Assembly (NCBI RefSeq): GCF_022758885.1 | Contig: NZ_JALEBH010000002.1 | Span: 682,001-746,000 of the forward strand | Direction: 5' to 3' | DNA length: 64,000 nt | Source of the DNA: Sphingobium sp. BYY-5 | GTDB taxonomy: Bacteria; Pseudomonadota; Alphaproteobacteria; Sphingomonadales; Sphingomonadaceae | Made by a program: the position numbers and the translations under genes | In this document: positions 52,952 through 61,990 of the stretch, piece after piece | Layout of the letters: each line of letters starts with the position of its first letter | Numbering within the stretch: position 1 is the first letter of the stretch | The notes under the pieces: model-generated | The model's input: the letters and a program-made list of their open reading frames with translations, nothing else | The model's database searches: none | Told to the model about the DNA's origin: nothing

Positions 52952-54526
52952 ATGAAAAATTGGCGATCCTTCGTTGCTGCCGGCCTTGCTTCCCTCCTCG
53001 TGTTGGGAAATTCGGGGTGGGCGCAATCCTCCCCTGCCGAACTGTACGGCGATCTGTTCCAACGCGTTCAGCTTGAAAAGCTGTTCCCCGATGGCAAGAC
53101 CTTCGTCGACGCGACACCCCGGTCGGCCCCTGCCGCAATCATGGCGGCCTATCGCCAGCAGCCGCCCCAGGGCAAGGACGCACTCAAGGCTTTCGTGCTG
53201 CGCCACTTCCGGGTGCCGGGCGTCAACGATCATGGCGCATCCAACCTGCGCACCCATGTGCGCACCTTGTGGCCCACGCTGGTCCGCCAGCCGATCGAGC
53301 GGCAGGCGGGCAGTTCCGCACTGGGGCTACCGGCACCCTTCGTCGTGCCGGGCGGGCGCTTTCGCGAAATCTATTATTGGGACAGCTATTTCACCATGCT
53401 GGGCCTGGCGGTCGATGGTCAGCAGCCGCTGATCGAAAACATGCTGGTGGATTTCACCTCTACCATCGAGATTTACGGCCATATCCCCAACGGGATGCGA
53501 AGCTATTATCTCAGCCGGTCGCAGCCGCCCTTCTACGCGCTGATGCTGGACCTGTCGAAGGATGACAGCGTCGACACCGCCACCCGTCAATTGGCAGCGC
53601 TGCGTGCCGAACATGCTTATTGGATGAAGGGCGCGTCCTGCGTGCAGCCCAGCGGCGTGTGCGAACGGGTCGTGCGGATGCCCGACGGCACCCTGCTCAA
53701 CCGCTATTGGGACGACAAGGATACGCCACGCGACGAATCCTATGCGGAAGATGTGGCAACCGCGGCGGAGGCGAAGGGAGACAAGGCGATCACCTATCGC
53801 CATCTGCGTGCTGGCGCGGAAAGCGGATGGGACTTCACGTCGCGCTGGTTCGGCGACGGGCGCACGATCGCAACGATCCACACGACCGACATCGTGCCGG
53901 TGGACCTCAACAGCCTGATGCTGGCGATGGAACAGCGGATCGAGGTGCGTTGCCGCAAGGCAGGCGACAGCGCCTGCGCCACCGAATTTGCAGGGCTGGC
54001 GCGCAAGCGCAAGGCCGCGATCGACCGCTATCTGTGGGTAGCCAAGGAAGGCCGCTATGCCGATTGGGATAGCAAGGCGAAGAAGCCGACGGTAGTGCTG
54101 TCCGCCGCGACGCTCTATCCACTGTTCGTCGGCGCTGCGTCGCCTTCGCAGGCCATTGCCGTTGCGACCACCATCCGCGCCAAGCTGCTGGGCAGCGGCG
54201 GCCTGCGCACCACCCCCAACCGGACCGGCCAGCAATGGGATACGCCCAATGGCTGGGCGCCGCTGCAATGGGTGGCGATCGACGGGTTGGCGCGCAATGG
54301 GCAGGAAAAGCTGGCGCGCGATATCGCCGGACGCTGGATCGGCACGGTCGCGGCGGCCTATGCGGAGACCGGCAAGATGCTGGAAAAATATGACGTCGAA
54401 GAACGCAAGCCCGGCGGGGGCGGCGAATATCCGCTTCAGGACGGGTTCGGATGGACCAACGGCGTCACCAGCGCGTTGCTGGACCGCTATCCCGATATAG
54501 CCGCCGATCTGGAAAAAGCCGAATAA
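52952..54526 (+). CDS. treA: Periplasmic trehalase (GH37)
   Basis: The 524-residue glycoside hydrolase family 37 enzyme splits trehalose into two glucose units. The two family signatures are present: VPGGRFREIYYWDSYF and QQWDTPNGWAPLQW; the catalytic acid region (AESGWDFTSRWF) and the general base near GEYPLQDGFGWTNG are also visible. A signal peptide (SFVAAGLASLLVLGNSGWAQ) directs it to the periplasm. ATG 52952 has AAGAAGGGG upstream. It converges with a TonB receptor gene, a likely uptake partner. A strong terminator follows. Confidence 0.94.
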   Translation: MKNWRSFVAAGLASLLVLGNSGWAQSSPAELYGDLFQRVQLEKLFPDGKTFVDATPRSAPAAIMAAYRQQPPQGKDALKAFVLRHFRVPGVNDHGASNLRTHVRTLWPTLVRQPIERQAGSSALGLPAPFVVPGGRFREIYYWDSYFTMLGLAVDGQQPLIENMLVDFTSTIEIYGHIPNGMRSYYLSRSQPPFYALMLDLSKDDSVDTATRQLAALRAEHAYWMKGASCVQPSGVCERVVRMPDGTLLNRYWDDKDTPRDESYAEDVATAAEAKGDKAITYRHLRAGAESGWDFTSRWFGDGRTIATIHTTDIVPVDLNSLMLAMEQRIEVRCRKAGDSACATEFAGLARKRKAAIDRYLWVAKEGRYADWDSKAKKPTVVLSAATLYPLFVGAASPSQAIAVATTIRAKLLGSGGLRTTPNRTGQQWDTPNGWAPLQWVAIDGLARNGQEKLARDIAGRWIGTVAAAYAETGKMLEKYDVEERKPGGGGEYPLQDGFGWTNGVTSALLDRYPDIAADLEKAE

Positions 54527-54529
54527 ACG

Positions 54530-54566
54530 AAAAGGGGCCGGGCGATGAAATCGCCCGGCCCCTTTT
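54530..54566. terminator. Bidirectional terminator between treA and the TonB receptor gene
   Basis: AAAAGGGGCCGGGCGA pairs perfectly with TCGCCCGGCCCCTTTT across a 5-nt loop. Because the stem begins with A-run and ends with T-run, it can stop transcription from both converging genes. Confidence 0.9.
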
Positions 54567-54602
54567 CTGTGGCGAGGTGCCAATGGGCACCCCGCATATT
54601 CT

Positions 54603-57005
54603 TTAGAAGCTGTATGCCGCGCTGAAGCGGAAGGACCGGCCCAGGATCGGGCGGGCCAGGATCGTGCCTGCACCCTGCGATCCGATGATGCGCGGATTGC
54701 CTTCGGTCAGGCCCAGTTCGTCGGTCAGGTTGTTGCCCGTCACCGCCAGCTTTAATCGCTGGTTGACGTCCACCGATACGCCGGCGTCCAGCTGATAATA
54801 GTTGGGCAGTAGCTGTGCGTTCTCCGGGTCGGAGAAGCGATCGCCCGTATATTGCAGCGTGGCGAAGATGGACGGACGGAAATCGCCCACCGTCAGTTCG
54901 TAGCTGGGCGTCACGCGCCACATCCACTTGGGCTGACGCTGCACGCGGTTGCCGGTATTGTCGATGGTGCCGTTTCCGCTGAAGAAGCCGCGATAGGAGC
55001 CATCCAGATAGGTGCCCGCCGCCGCGATGCTGAAGCCCGCAAACGGACGGATCACGCCTTCCAGCTCGACGCCGGTCGCCTTTGCGCCGCCGACCGATTC
55101 ATTGGGCACGCCGTTGATGATCTGCGTCGTGGCCAGACCGTCGAACTTGTTATGGAACACAGTCGCGTAGAGGTTCAGCATCGGGGTCGACACCTTCAGC
55201 CCGCCTTCATAGGTGTCCACCTTCGAGATGATGGTTAGCCCTTCGCGCAGATTGTCGAACTGCGGGAAGCTGTTGCCGCGGCTATACCGGGCAAAGACAC
55301 CGATCTGGCTGGTGAAGTCGTAATTGGCGCCCGCCGTCCAAGACCAGCGCGACGCGCCATAGTCGATGCGGCTGGCTCCGCCCAACTGCACGGTCCGGTC
55401 GTACAGGGTGGCGATGCTGCCATCCTGATCGAAGGCCGCGCCGGAGGTGGCGACATCGCCCACGACTTCGTGACGCTGCCAGCGCACGCCGCCGTCGACG
55501 CGCAGCTTGTCGGTGATCCGGAGTTCGTCCACCGCATAGAAAGCGATGTCGCGCCCTTCATAACGGCCGTTCACCAGGAAGCTGGCGCCGGAGGTGAAGC
55601 CGTCGCGGGTCGCGAGCCGGCCATCGCCCAGCGTCAGGTTCAGGCGACGGGCATTGGGTTCGGCGGTCAGCAGAACGTCATTGCCCAGCGCCCAATTGTC
55701 GCGAGTGGTGTAGTTGGCAAGGTAGAAACCGCCGGTCAGCTTGTTGCCGCCAGCCTTGAACTCCAGCGCTATGTCGTTGACGAAGGCGTCTATCCGCTTA
55801 CGCACGTCCCAGATGCCCGCGCGCATGACCTGTGTACCAGCCGCTGCTGCGCCGCCGCCCGATGCGTAGGTTAGGCTGCCCACGGTCGAACCCGCGCCGC
55901 CCAGCGTTGTTGCCATGGCCGCCGCACTCATCGGCGCGTCGGTCGGGACCAGGCCGATGGTGTTGGCCGTGCCCCACAAATAGCTGGCGCGTTCGCGGAT
56001 GTTGAGGCCATCGACCAGTTCATAGTCGAAGCTCAGGCCAAAATTGCCCAGATTCGCGCCGCGACCATCGGCCAGATCGACGGTGCGACCGGCATTGTTG
56101 GTGGTGACGCGCACATCGCGACCGGCGAGCGCGCCTGTGCCATGGTCGAAATTGGCATATTGGCTGATCTTGCTGCCGTCCTGATTGACGGGAATGGGCA
56201 GCAGCCACTGGCCATGATCGTTTAGATACCGACCATAGATCAGCAACGAGCCACGACCGCCGAAATCATGACGGATGTTCGCGGTGATCTGACCGCCCTT
56301 TTCGGCGCGGAACTGCGGATCACGGATGCCGTTACCCTGCGCATAATAGCCGCCAACCATGAAGGTCGTGTCTTCGCTGATCGGGCCCGAAATCCAGGCA
56401 TCGCCACGGATTTCGTCATAACTGGTGTAGGACAGCTTCGCAAAGCCCTTGAGCGTCTGGCTGCCTTCGCGCTGCTGCACGTTGACGGTCAGGCCCGGCT
56501 GACCGTTTGAAAAGAGCGAACCGGTGCCGCCGCGCACGGCTTCTACGCGATCGACTGTTTCGTCGAGGCGGATCAGCTGCGAATTTTCAAGGAAGGACAG
56601 GGTCGAAGGCGGGAAGAAAGGCACGCCGCCCAGTTGGAAGGTGACGAACTGCGCGTCGCCGCCCGACGGATAGCCGCGCACGAAGATATTGGCGCCGTTC
56701 TGGCCGCCGGAGCTTTCGGCGCTGACGCCCGGAATGGTGCGCAGCAGGTCGGCCGTGCTGTTGGGCGCGGCGCGGGCGATGGCATCGCTGGACAGGCTGG
56801 TGACGGCGAAGGCCGCGTCCTGACGACGCGTGCCGCCGCCTGCGGTGCCGACGACGACGATGTCGGCTTGATTCTCATCGGCCGCTACGTCGGGCGCAGC
56901 CTGCGTGGCAGGGGCGGTCTGGGCCATCGCGCTCCCGACGAGTAAGGCGAGCGGTGCAGCGCCGGCCAGAAGCAGCCTGGACGCGGATGAACGGATAATG
57001 TGCAT
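54603..57005 (-). CDS. TonB-dependent receptor, probable trehalose/oligosaccharide uptake
   Basis: The 800-residue receptor has a signal peptide (LAGAAPLALLVGSAMAQ), a plug domain (about 45-170; APNSTADLLRTIPGVSAESS, NIFVRGYPSGGDAQF) and a barrel ending FRFSAAYSF. The 3' half ends with the TonB-box-independent motif LAVTGNNLTDELG common in these receptors. It converges on treA across a shared terminator, so the substrate is probably trehalose or a related glucoside; that is inference from position. GAGGA lies just before the ATG. Confidence 0.92.
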   Translation of the reverse strand: MHIIRSSASRLLLAGAAPLALLVGSAMAQTAPATQAAPDVAADENQADIVVVGTAGGGTRRQDAAFAVTSLSSDAIARAAPNSTADLLRTIPGVSAESSGGQNGANIFVRGYPSGGDAQFVTFQLGGVPFFPPSTLSFLENSQLIRLDETVDRVEAVRGGTGSLFSNGQPGLTVNVQQREGSQTLKGFAKLSYTSYDEIRGDAWISGPISEDTTFMVGGYYAQGNGIRDPQFRAEKGGQITANIRHDFGGRGSLLIYGRYLNDHGQWLLPIPVNQDGSKISQYANFDHGTGALAGRDVRVTTNNAGRTVDLADGRGANLGNFGLSFDYELVDGLNIRERASYLWGTANTIGLVPTDAPMSAAAMATTLGGAGSTVGSLTYASGGGAAAAGTQVMRAGIWDVRKRIDAFVNDIALEFKAGGNKLTGGFYLANYTTRDNWALGNDVLLTAEPNARRLNLTLGDGRLATRDGFTSGASFLVNGRYEGRDIAFYAVDELRITDKLRVDGGVRWQRHEVVGDVATSGAAFDQDGSIATLYDRTVQLGGASRIDYGASRWSWTAGANYDFTSQIGVFARYSRGNSFPQFDNLREGLTIISKVDTYEGGLKVSTPMLNLYATVFHNKFDGLATTQIINGVPNESVGGAKATGVELEGVIRPFAGFSIAAAGTYLDGSYRGFFSGNGTIDNTGNRVQRQPKWMWRVTPSYELTVGDFRPSIFATLQYTGDRFSDPENAQLLPNYYQLDAGVSVDVNQRLKLAVTGNNLTDELGLTEGNPRIIGSQGAGTILARPILGRSFRFSAAYSF

Positions 57006-57281
57006 TATGATATTCCTCCTGAGCTTCCGGCATTCTCAAAGGAGCCGGATCGCAATCATGTTTGGGAAGCCGCCTGAAACGATATCTTCCACCGCCCGCA
57101 TCGGAACGCGGGCGCAACGGCGCCCTGATCGCTTAATCGCGCGCTCGCAAGAAAGTTTCGCACCTGTTGCAATTGGATAATTCGGTGTGACATTAGTGCA
57201 CCACAGCGCTGGGATGGTTATGACGCGCGCGAGCCTTCTGGCGAAGATCTTCTCAGACGCGAGGATAATCAGCGGTCATAC
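57006..57281. promoter_or_regulatory. Upstream region of the TonB receptor gene
   Basis: About 275 bp hold no gene. They must contain the receptor promoter on the minus strand, but I cannot assign boxes with confidence. The IS5-family remnant begins around 57282. Confidence 0.35.
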
Positions 57282-57733
57282 TAGGTGCTGTTGGGATTTA
57301 GGATTTCCCTGCGCGCGCAGATGTGATTCACACTGTGGATGGATCGCTTTGTACTGACCGACGCCCAATGGGCGAAGATGGAACCGCATTGTCTGGGTAA
57401 GCCAACGGAGCCAGGGCGCAGTGGCAGGAACAACCGCTTGTTTTTAGAAGCGGTGCTTTGGATTGTGCGAACGGGCAGCCCTTGGCGCGATTTGCCTGTC
57501 ATGTTTGGCAACTGGAGTACAGCGTTCCGGCGCTTTCGCGATTGGCGTGAAGCCGATGTTTTCAAGCAGATTTTTGATGCCTTATCTGAGCAATCCGACA
57601 TGGAATACGCCATGGTGGATGCTACCATCGTTAAGGTTCACCGGCACGGTCAGGGCGCAAAAGGGGGACTTCGAGCCAGGCCATCGGTCGTTCGAAAGGC
57701 GGTATGACAACCAAGATTCTGGCACTGACGGAC
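57282..57733 (+). pseudogene. IS5-family (IS427-like) transposase, 5' fragment
   Basis: The terminal region GGTGCTGTTGGGATTTAGGA and the gene from ATG 57339 (MDRFVLTDAQWAKMEPHCLG, LWIVRTGSPWRDLPVMFGNW, MEYAMVDATIVKVHRHGQGA) belong to an IS5-family element with two overlapping frames. In the second frame GRSKGGMTTKILALTDA continues the protein, after which similarity stops abruptly at about 57733. The catalytic C-terminal half and right end are missing. Confidence 0.82.
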
Positions 57734-58089
57734 GCCATATGGCCTCGCGGGGGCTCACATTCTTCGACCGCGGCGTCGTCGATGCAAGTGTTGCGATCAC
57801 CGCGCGAGGTGGTAAGCTTCCGACGGACGCCTTAGCGCATTACCGCTATGATCTGGTCTTCCTCGCCCCTCCTTGGCCGGAGATATACGAGGTCAACGAA
57901 GATCGACGCCACTGCCTCGAAAAAGCTTTGCGCGACTATGAGCGGGTTCGAATGGCTTATCTGCAGGCTGGATACGATCCCGTCGTACTGCCTCGCGAAA
58001 CCGTGGCCGCTCGTGCAGATTTCATATTGACGAACCTGTCATTGATGGCACTCGATCTGGAGCAGTCGCCTCCAACTCGGTCTTGCTAA
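57734..58089 (+). pseudogene. AAA_28-type ATPase/kinase-like protein, C-terminal fragment
   Basis: Starting right after the IS5 remnant, the frame reads ASRGLTFFDRGVVDASVAIT, YRYDLVFLAPPWPEIYEVNE and ERVRMAYLQAGYDPVVLPRE. This is the C-terminal two-thirds of a P-loop predicted ATPase (AAA_28; FFDRG acts as the Walker-B-like segment). The N-terminal P-loop is missing, replaced by IS5 sequence. The upstream IS5 second frame happens to be in frame, so a chimeric ORF (57463-58089) exists. Confidence 0.75.
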
Positions 58090-58303
58090 CGTCAGCTTCT
58101 GCCGTTGGCGTTACAATAGCCGTCGAGCAGGAAACCACCCTCTGCGGCGCTCTCGTCGTATCAGCATCGTCACCGTCAAGACCGAGCGGCTGTTGCAATT
58201 TCGGCGGCCGCCTCATCGCCAAACAACGCCGTTTGTCGAGTCGGGCACGTGTTCGCCTGCGTTACCAAGCAACTATCCGCCATCGCCCCCAAAACACTAA
58301 TTT

Positions 58304-58987
58304 TCACTCTTCGCCGCGTTCGGATCGCGCTAGTCGCCGGCCGGTGGCCAAAGTCTGAATGACGAAAAGGAGAATAAGGATAAATCCGACTGTGCCAACA
58401 AACAGGTCGAAGCCTGACAGCCGTCCGAAATATCCTGGACCAGAACCCAGAGCCATCATCATCAGCGTCAGCGCGATGAGCATCAATCGCAATTCGGTCG
58501 GGCCTGCTGCGAGATAGGACAGCTTGAACTCTCCCAGCACGCGCGCCGAAAGGTAGGCGTGGATCGAGAGCAGCAGATATCCAGCGAGCGCCACCATGGC
58601 GACGTCCATGGTGACGAACGGACTAAGGCCAATGCCGGCAAGGATGAACAGTGTCGCAAGCCCATCGCAGCTATGATCGATGAAATAGCCATAGGAAGGA
58701 CGTTCGATGCGGCGGAAGCGAGCTATGCTCCCATCCATTGAATCCCCAAACCATTGGACGACATAACCGACGATGGCGAGCAACAGCCAGGAGGAATGTA
58801 GATTGCTCCCCAAGTAGCCTAGAAAAATCATGCAGGCGCCGATCATGCCCAAGGCCGTCAGGCGATCAGGCGTGACGTACGGCGGCATTTGAGCGCACAG
58901 CCAGTTCAGTAATTTCCGCTCTTTCGTTGCAAGCCAATTTTCTTGAATACGGGAAAGGGCGGCTGAATTCTGTAAAGGAATTGTCAT
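58304..58987 (-). CDS. CDP-alcohol phosphatidyltransferase family protein
   Basis: The 227-residue membrane protein carries the complete CDP-alcohol motif D-x2-D-G-x2-A-R-x8-G-x3-D-x3-D in DSMDGSIARF, followed by RPSYGYFIDHSCD, and about six helices. Such enzymes join CDP-diacylglycerol or CDP-alcohols to an acceptor alcohol in lipid synthesis. The preceding TPDRLTALGM segment is also typical. Substrate cannot be assigned; the length is shorter than phosphatidylserine synthases and fits the general family. The gap 58090-58303 shows no gene. Confidence 0.88.
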   Translation of the reverse strand: MTIPLQNSAALSRIQENWLATKERKLLNWLCAQMPPYVTPDRLTALGMIGACMIFLGYLGSNLHSSWLLLAIVGYVVQWFGDSMDGSIARFRRIERPSYGYFIDHSCDGLATLFILAGIGLSPFVTMDVAMVALAGYLLLSIHAYLSARVLGEFKLSYLAAGPTELRLMLIALTLMMMALGSGPGYFGRLSGFDLFVGTVGFILILLFVIQTLATGRRLARSERGEE

Positions 58988-59164
58988 AGTCCCTTATGAA
59001 GCCGTCGGTCTCAATGGGCAATGTGGGAATGGCATTGCCTCCAATTGCTTCCAAGGCATTTGTCTGATGGCGGTTTCCGACCAGAAAATGCTGCTCAAAC
59101 CAGCATTGCAATTTCCAATTAGCAGACGTTGCTTCGATGACGGCGGCTCGGCATAACCTCACTC

Positions 59165-59380
59165 ATGAGCGACTACGAATGGGTTAAGCGACCTCCGAAT
59201 ATGTTTGAACGCATCATCGCTGGGGTGTTTGTCGCAGTGCTTCTTTTGGCGTTGGCAAGTTCATATTCCGGATGGCGTATTTTTGGAGAACATGATGCGA
59301 CTGTTGCCGCAGGAGCTACCTTTTTCGGAGTGATCCTGATAAAGCTTTTGCCGCAAGCGAGGCGAAAGCCGCCAGCCTGA
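59165..59380 (+). CDS. Small two-helix membrane protein
   Basis: The 71-residue protein has two hydrophobic helices (MFERIIAGVFVAVLLLALAS and VAAGATFFGVILIKLLPQ) with a polar loop between them and a basic C-terminus. No family is recognised. It begins about 180 bp from the divergent CDP-alcohol transferase start. It is probably expressed, but its role is unknown. Confidence 0.5.
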   Translation: MSDYEWVKRPPNMFERIIAGVFVAVLLLALASSYSGWRIFGEHDATVAAGATFFGVILIKLLPQARRKPPA

Positions 59381-59711
59381 TAACGACCCAAATCAGATAC
59401 TCAGCCGCGATTATGCGGTGCCCAGCTGCGGAACGGCGGCTTTTCGATCCTTGACCCTCAAAACTGGCCGATTGTTGAATAACAGTTTTTGGATCGCACG
59501 CGACGGTCACTACCGCAATACTGCCAGCGGGGAGGCCCCCATATGTGAACTGCGTTGGGTTGCATGTTGTGCAGTTTGACACCGCGCTGCACTGCGAGAC
59601 GATCAGCAGGCCTTGAATCAGTCGGGTACAACCGGCGGCAGATTTCGTTGCTGTTTTGCTGGGGCCTGACTTCTCGAACACGAGCGCAGATATTCTGAAC
59701 TCGCGCTGCCG
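59381..59711. other. Spacer with no gene recognised
   Basis: About 330 bp between a small membrane-protein gene and the HxlR stop contain only unsupported frames. I see no repeats, IS ends or RNA structure. Confidence 0.4.
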
Positions 59712-60083
59712 TTACCCTCTTTCACTTGCCTTACGGCCACTCGAATCCGAACGCTTCTGCGGTACGCTGCTTCCGTGCTCGCTCCACCAAGCCGTCAGGG
59801 CCTCCATCATTGGCCCGAGTGCGCGCGCCTTTGGCGTTATTGCATATTCGACGCGCGGAGGCACCTCCGCAAACACCGTGCGCGATATCAAGCCGTCGGC
59901 CTCAAGCTCGCGTAGCTGTGCGGTCAGCATGTGCTGCGTGATCCCCGGAATGCCTTTTCGCAGTTCCCCGAAGCGATAGATCCGCTGGTGGAGCAGCCAC
60001 ATGATCTCCAGCTTCCACTTGCCCGAGAGCATCCCGAACGCGCGGCGCATCTCATTCTGCATGGTGAAATCACGCTCATCCAT
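59712..60083 (-). CDS. HxlR-family winged-helix regulator
   Basis: The 123-residue protein shows a complete HxlR domain: FGMLSGKWKLEIMWLLHQRI, YRFGELRKGIPGITQHMLTA, QLRELEADGLISRTVF and VEYAITPKARALGPMME. It is divergent from the DoxX-SDR-MAPEG genes with a 167-bp AT-rich gap, so it probably regulates them. Many HxlR repressors respond to quinones or aldehydes. Confidence 0.9.
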   Translation of the reverse strand: MDERDFTMQNEMRRAFGMLSGKWKLEIMWLLHQRIYRFGELRKGIPGITQHMLTAQLRELEADGLISRTVFAEVPPRVEYAITPKARALGPMMEALTAWWSEHGSSVPQKRSDSSGRKASERG

Positions 60084-60250
60084 TAGTGTGATTTTCCATA
60101 CTTAGAGTCATAATTTCATCCTACTTGCGTAAATTCATCATAAGATACAAATTCAATACATGCTCTTGGGCGATGTAGCAATCAGCTGGCACGCAGACCG
60201 CATATTGTATCGAACAGTCTCGCCAGGACGTTGGCGCTGGGAAAGATTTT

Positions 60251-60649
60251 ATGGCCGCCATTTATACATATTGGATCAGCACGGCGTTGTTGTCGGCACT
60301 GTATCTGTCATCCGCATTTTTGTACCTGACCAGAAAGGACTTCGTCCAAAAGGCACAAGCCGATCTGGGTTATCATGCTGCACATCTGGTGCCGCTGATG
60401 ATCGTGGTGAAGATCCTTGGACCGGCCGCAGTCCTGACGCGCATCAGCGTGCCGCTCAGCGATCTCGCCTATGCGGGCATCTTCTATCACCTGATCCTGT
60501 CCGGAATGGCCCATCTGGGGGTGCGCAGCCTGAAGAACGCTGCTCCTGCGGCCATTGGCTTCGTGCTTCTGGCCGCATCGTTCGCAACGCAGAACTACGC
60601 GCGCGAACTACCCTCGCCCTACGCGCCCGCAACAGTGGCGCACCACTAA
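60251..60649 (+). CDS. DoxX-family membrane protein
   Basis: The 132-residue protein has four predicted helices and the DoxX-like pattern (SALYLSSAFLYLTRKDFVQK, HLVPLMIVVKILGPAAVLTR, DLAYAGIFYHLILSGMAHLG). Small DoxX-like proteins are common beside HxlR regulators and are thought to serve redox or stress functions. GGGAAAG precedes the ATG. It starts a plus-strand group with an SDR and a MAPEG protein. Confidence 0.85.
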   Translation: MAAIYTYWISTALLSALYLSSAFLYLTRKDFVQKAQADLGYHAAHLVPLMIVVKILGPAAVLTRISVPLSDLAYAGIFYHLILSGMAHLGVRSLKNAAPAAIGFVLLAASFATQNYARELPSPYAPATVAHH

Positions 60650-60671
60650 ACCTGTCGAAATGGAGATGAAC

Positions 60672-61409
60672 ATGGGCCGACTTGACGGCAAAATTGCCAT
60701 TGTAGCCGGCGCAGGCCGCGGCATCGGTCGCGCCACCGCCAAACTGTTCGCGGCGGAGGGAGCGAAGGTCGCCGTCCTGTCCCTGACGCCTGCGAATATC
60801 GATGCTGTCGTGGCCGATATCGAAGCCGTGGGCGGTTCTGCCCTCGCGGTTCAGTGCGACCTTAGTGACGGTGAGCAGATCAAAGCTGCGGTGGACAAGG
60901 TAGTAGCCGCTTATGGCGGTATCGACATCCTCGTCAACAACGCCTTCGATCCCTCTGCGGCACTATCCTCGGTCATCGATCTGTCGGTCGAGCAGCTACA
61001 GCGCAATTTCGATATGGGGCCGATCGCCTATCTGCGCATGATGCAGGCTGCCTATCCGCACCTCAAGGCCAGTGGAGCCGGTCGTATCATCAACCTTGGC
61101 TCCGCCAGCGGCCTCCTCGGCATGGTGGGGTACGCTCCCTACGGCATGGCCAAGGAGGCCGTCCGCGCGCTCACTCGGGTCGCCGCCCGAGAGTGGGGCG
61201 CCGATGGGATCACCGTGAACAACGTCATGCCGATTGCCGATACCTTCGGCAGTGACAGGCCGCCCTTGCCCAATGTGTTCGATCGCAATGGATCGCCCGA
61301 ACAGGACATCGCGCCGGTCATCCTGTTTCTCGCCACCAAGGATGCGCAGTTCATCACCGGCTACAGCCTCACGCCCGATGGCGGGATGATTATCGACAGT
61401 GCGCGCTGA
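60672..61409 (+). CDS. Short-chain dehydrogenase/reductase
   Basis: The 245-residue SDR has AGAGRGIGRATAKLFAAEG, ILVNNAFDPSA, the catalytic Ser in LGSASGLLG and Tyr/Lys in YAPYGMAKEAVRAL, and ITGYSLTPDGGM at the C-terminus. I choose ATG 60672, with TGGAGATG upstream, over ATG 60660. It begins 22 bp after the DoxX stop, so the two are probably co-transcribed. Confidence 0.9.
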   Translation: MGRLDGKIAIVAGAGRGIGRATAKLFAAEGAKVAVLSLTPANIDAVVADIEAVGGSALAVQCDLSDGEQIKAAVDKVVAAYGGIDILVNNAFDPSAALSSVIDLSVEQLQRNFDMGPIAYLRMMQAAYPHLKASGAGRIINLGSASGLLGMVGYAPYGMAKEAVRALTRVAAREWGADGITVNNVMPIADTFGSDRPPLPNVFDRNGSPEQDIAPVILFLATKDAQFITGYSLTPDGGMIIDSAR

Positions 61410-61544
61410 TCCGGCGAAGTGACGGCACCCCTACACCAGGGGGGCTTTCACGCAGATCAATCGAAGGGACATTACATTGGTACATGCGAGGTCCGGTCGC
61501 TCCCTTCATCAAAAAACCTTCCGGTTGAGACTTGAGACATCCAT

Positions 61545-61931
61545 ATGGCCATACTGCCCATCACATCGATCTTGGCGGCAGCTTTCGCGGTCGCGCTTGT
61601 CGCTCTTTCATTCCCGATTTCGCTCCGACGGCTAAAGGTCGGGGATATGGTCGGTGGCAGCGCTGACGAAGTTCTGCACCGACGTATCCGCGCGCAGGGC
61701 AATTTCATCGAATATGTTCCGCTTGGCTTAGTGAGCCTTGGGCTGGTCGAGGCTCACGCTGCGCCAATATGGATCATATTGGCTATCGGGACGATGCTTG
61801 TCCTTGGGCGGGCCTTGCACGCGTTCGGCATGCTGGCGGATTCAGGACCAGTGCGTGGCTTCGGCATGATCTTCACCTATTTGGCGCTGCTTGGCGCCGC
61901 GGGACGGCTGATCGTGGACGTGGTGATATGA
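61545..61931 (+). CDS. MAPEG-family membrane protein
   Basis: The 128-residue four-helix protein has the MAPEG pattern: an RIRAQGNFIEYVPLGLVSLG segment with the Arg/Glu glutathione-contact residues, and GRALHAFGMLADSGPVRGFG. MAPEG proteins in bacteria are often glutathione-dependent transferases or peroxidases of lipophilic electrophiles. It follows the SDR by 135 bp and shares its direction; with the HxlR and DoxX genes it suggests a detoxification theme. Confidence 0.87.
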   Translation: MAILPITSILAAAFAVALVALSFPISLRRLKVGDMVGGSADEVLHRRIRAQGNFIEYVPLGLVSLGLVEAHAAPIWIILAIGTMLVLGRALHAFGMLADSGPVRGFGMIFTYLALLGAAGRLIVDVVI

Positions 61932-61990
61932 CGGCGGAGAATGGAGCAGTATAGATGGAGCCTGCCAGCAGGCGGGCCCCATCTTGCAGT

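Noticed and set aside
53327..54673. A 448-codon minus-strand frame across trehalase
   Set aside because: It is antisense to GH37 signatures and crosses the terminator; no domain.
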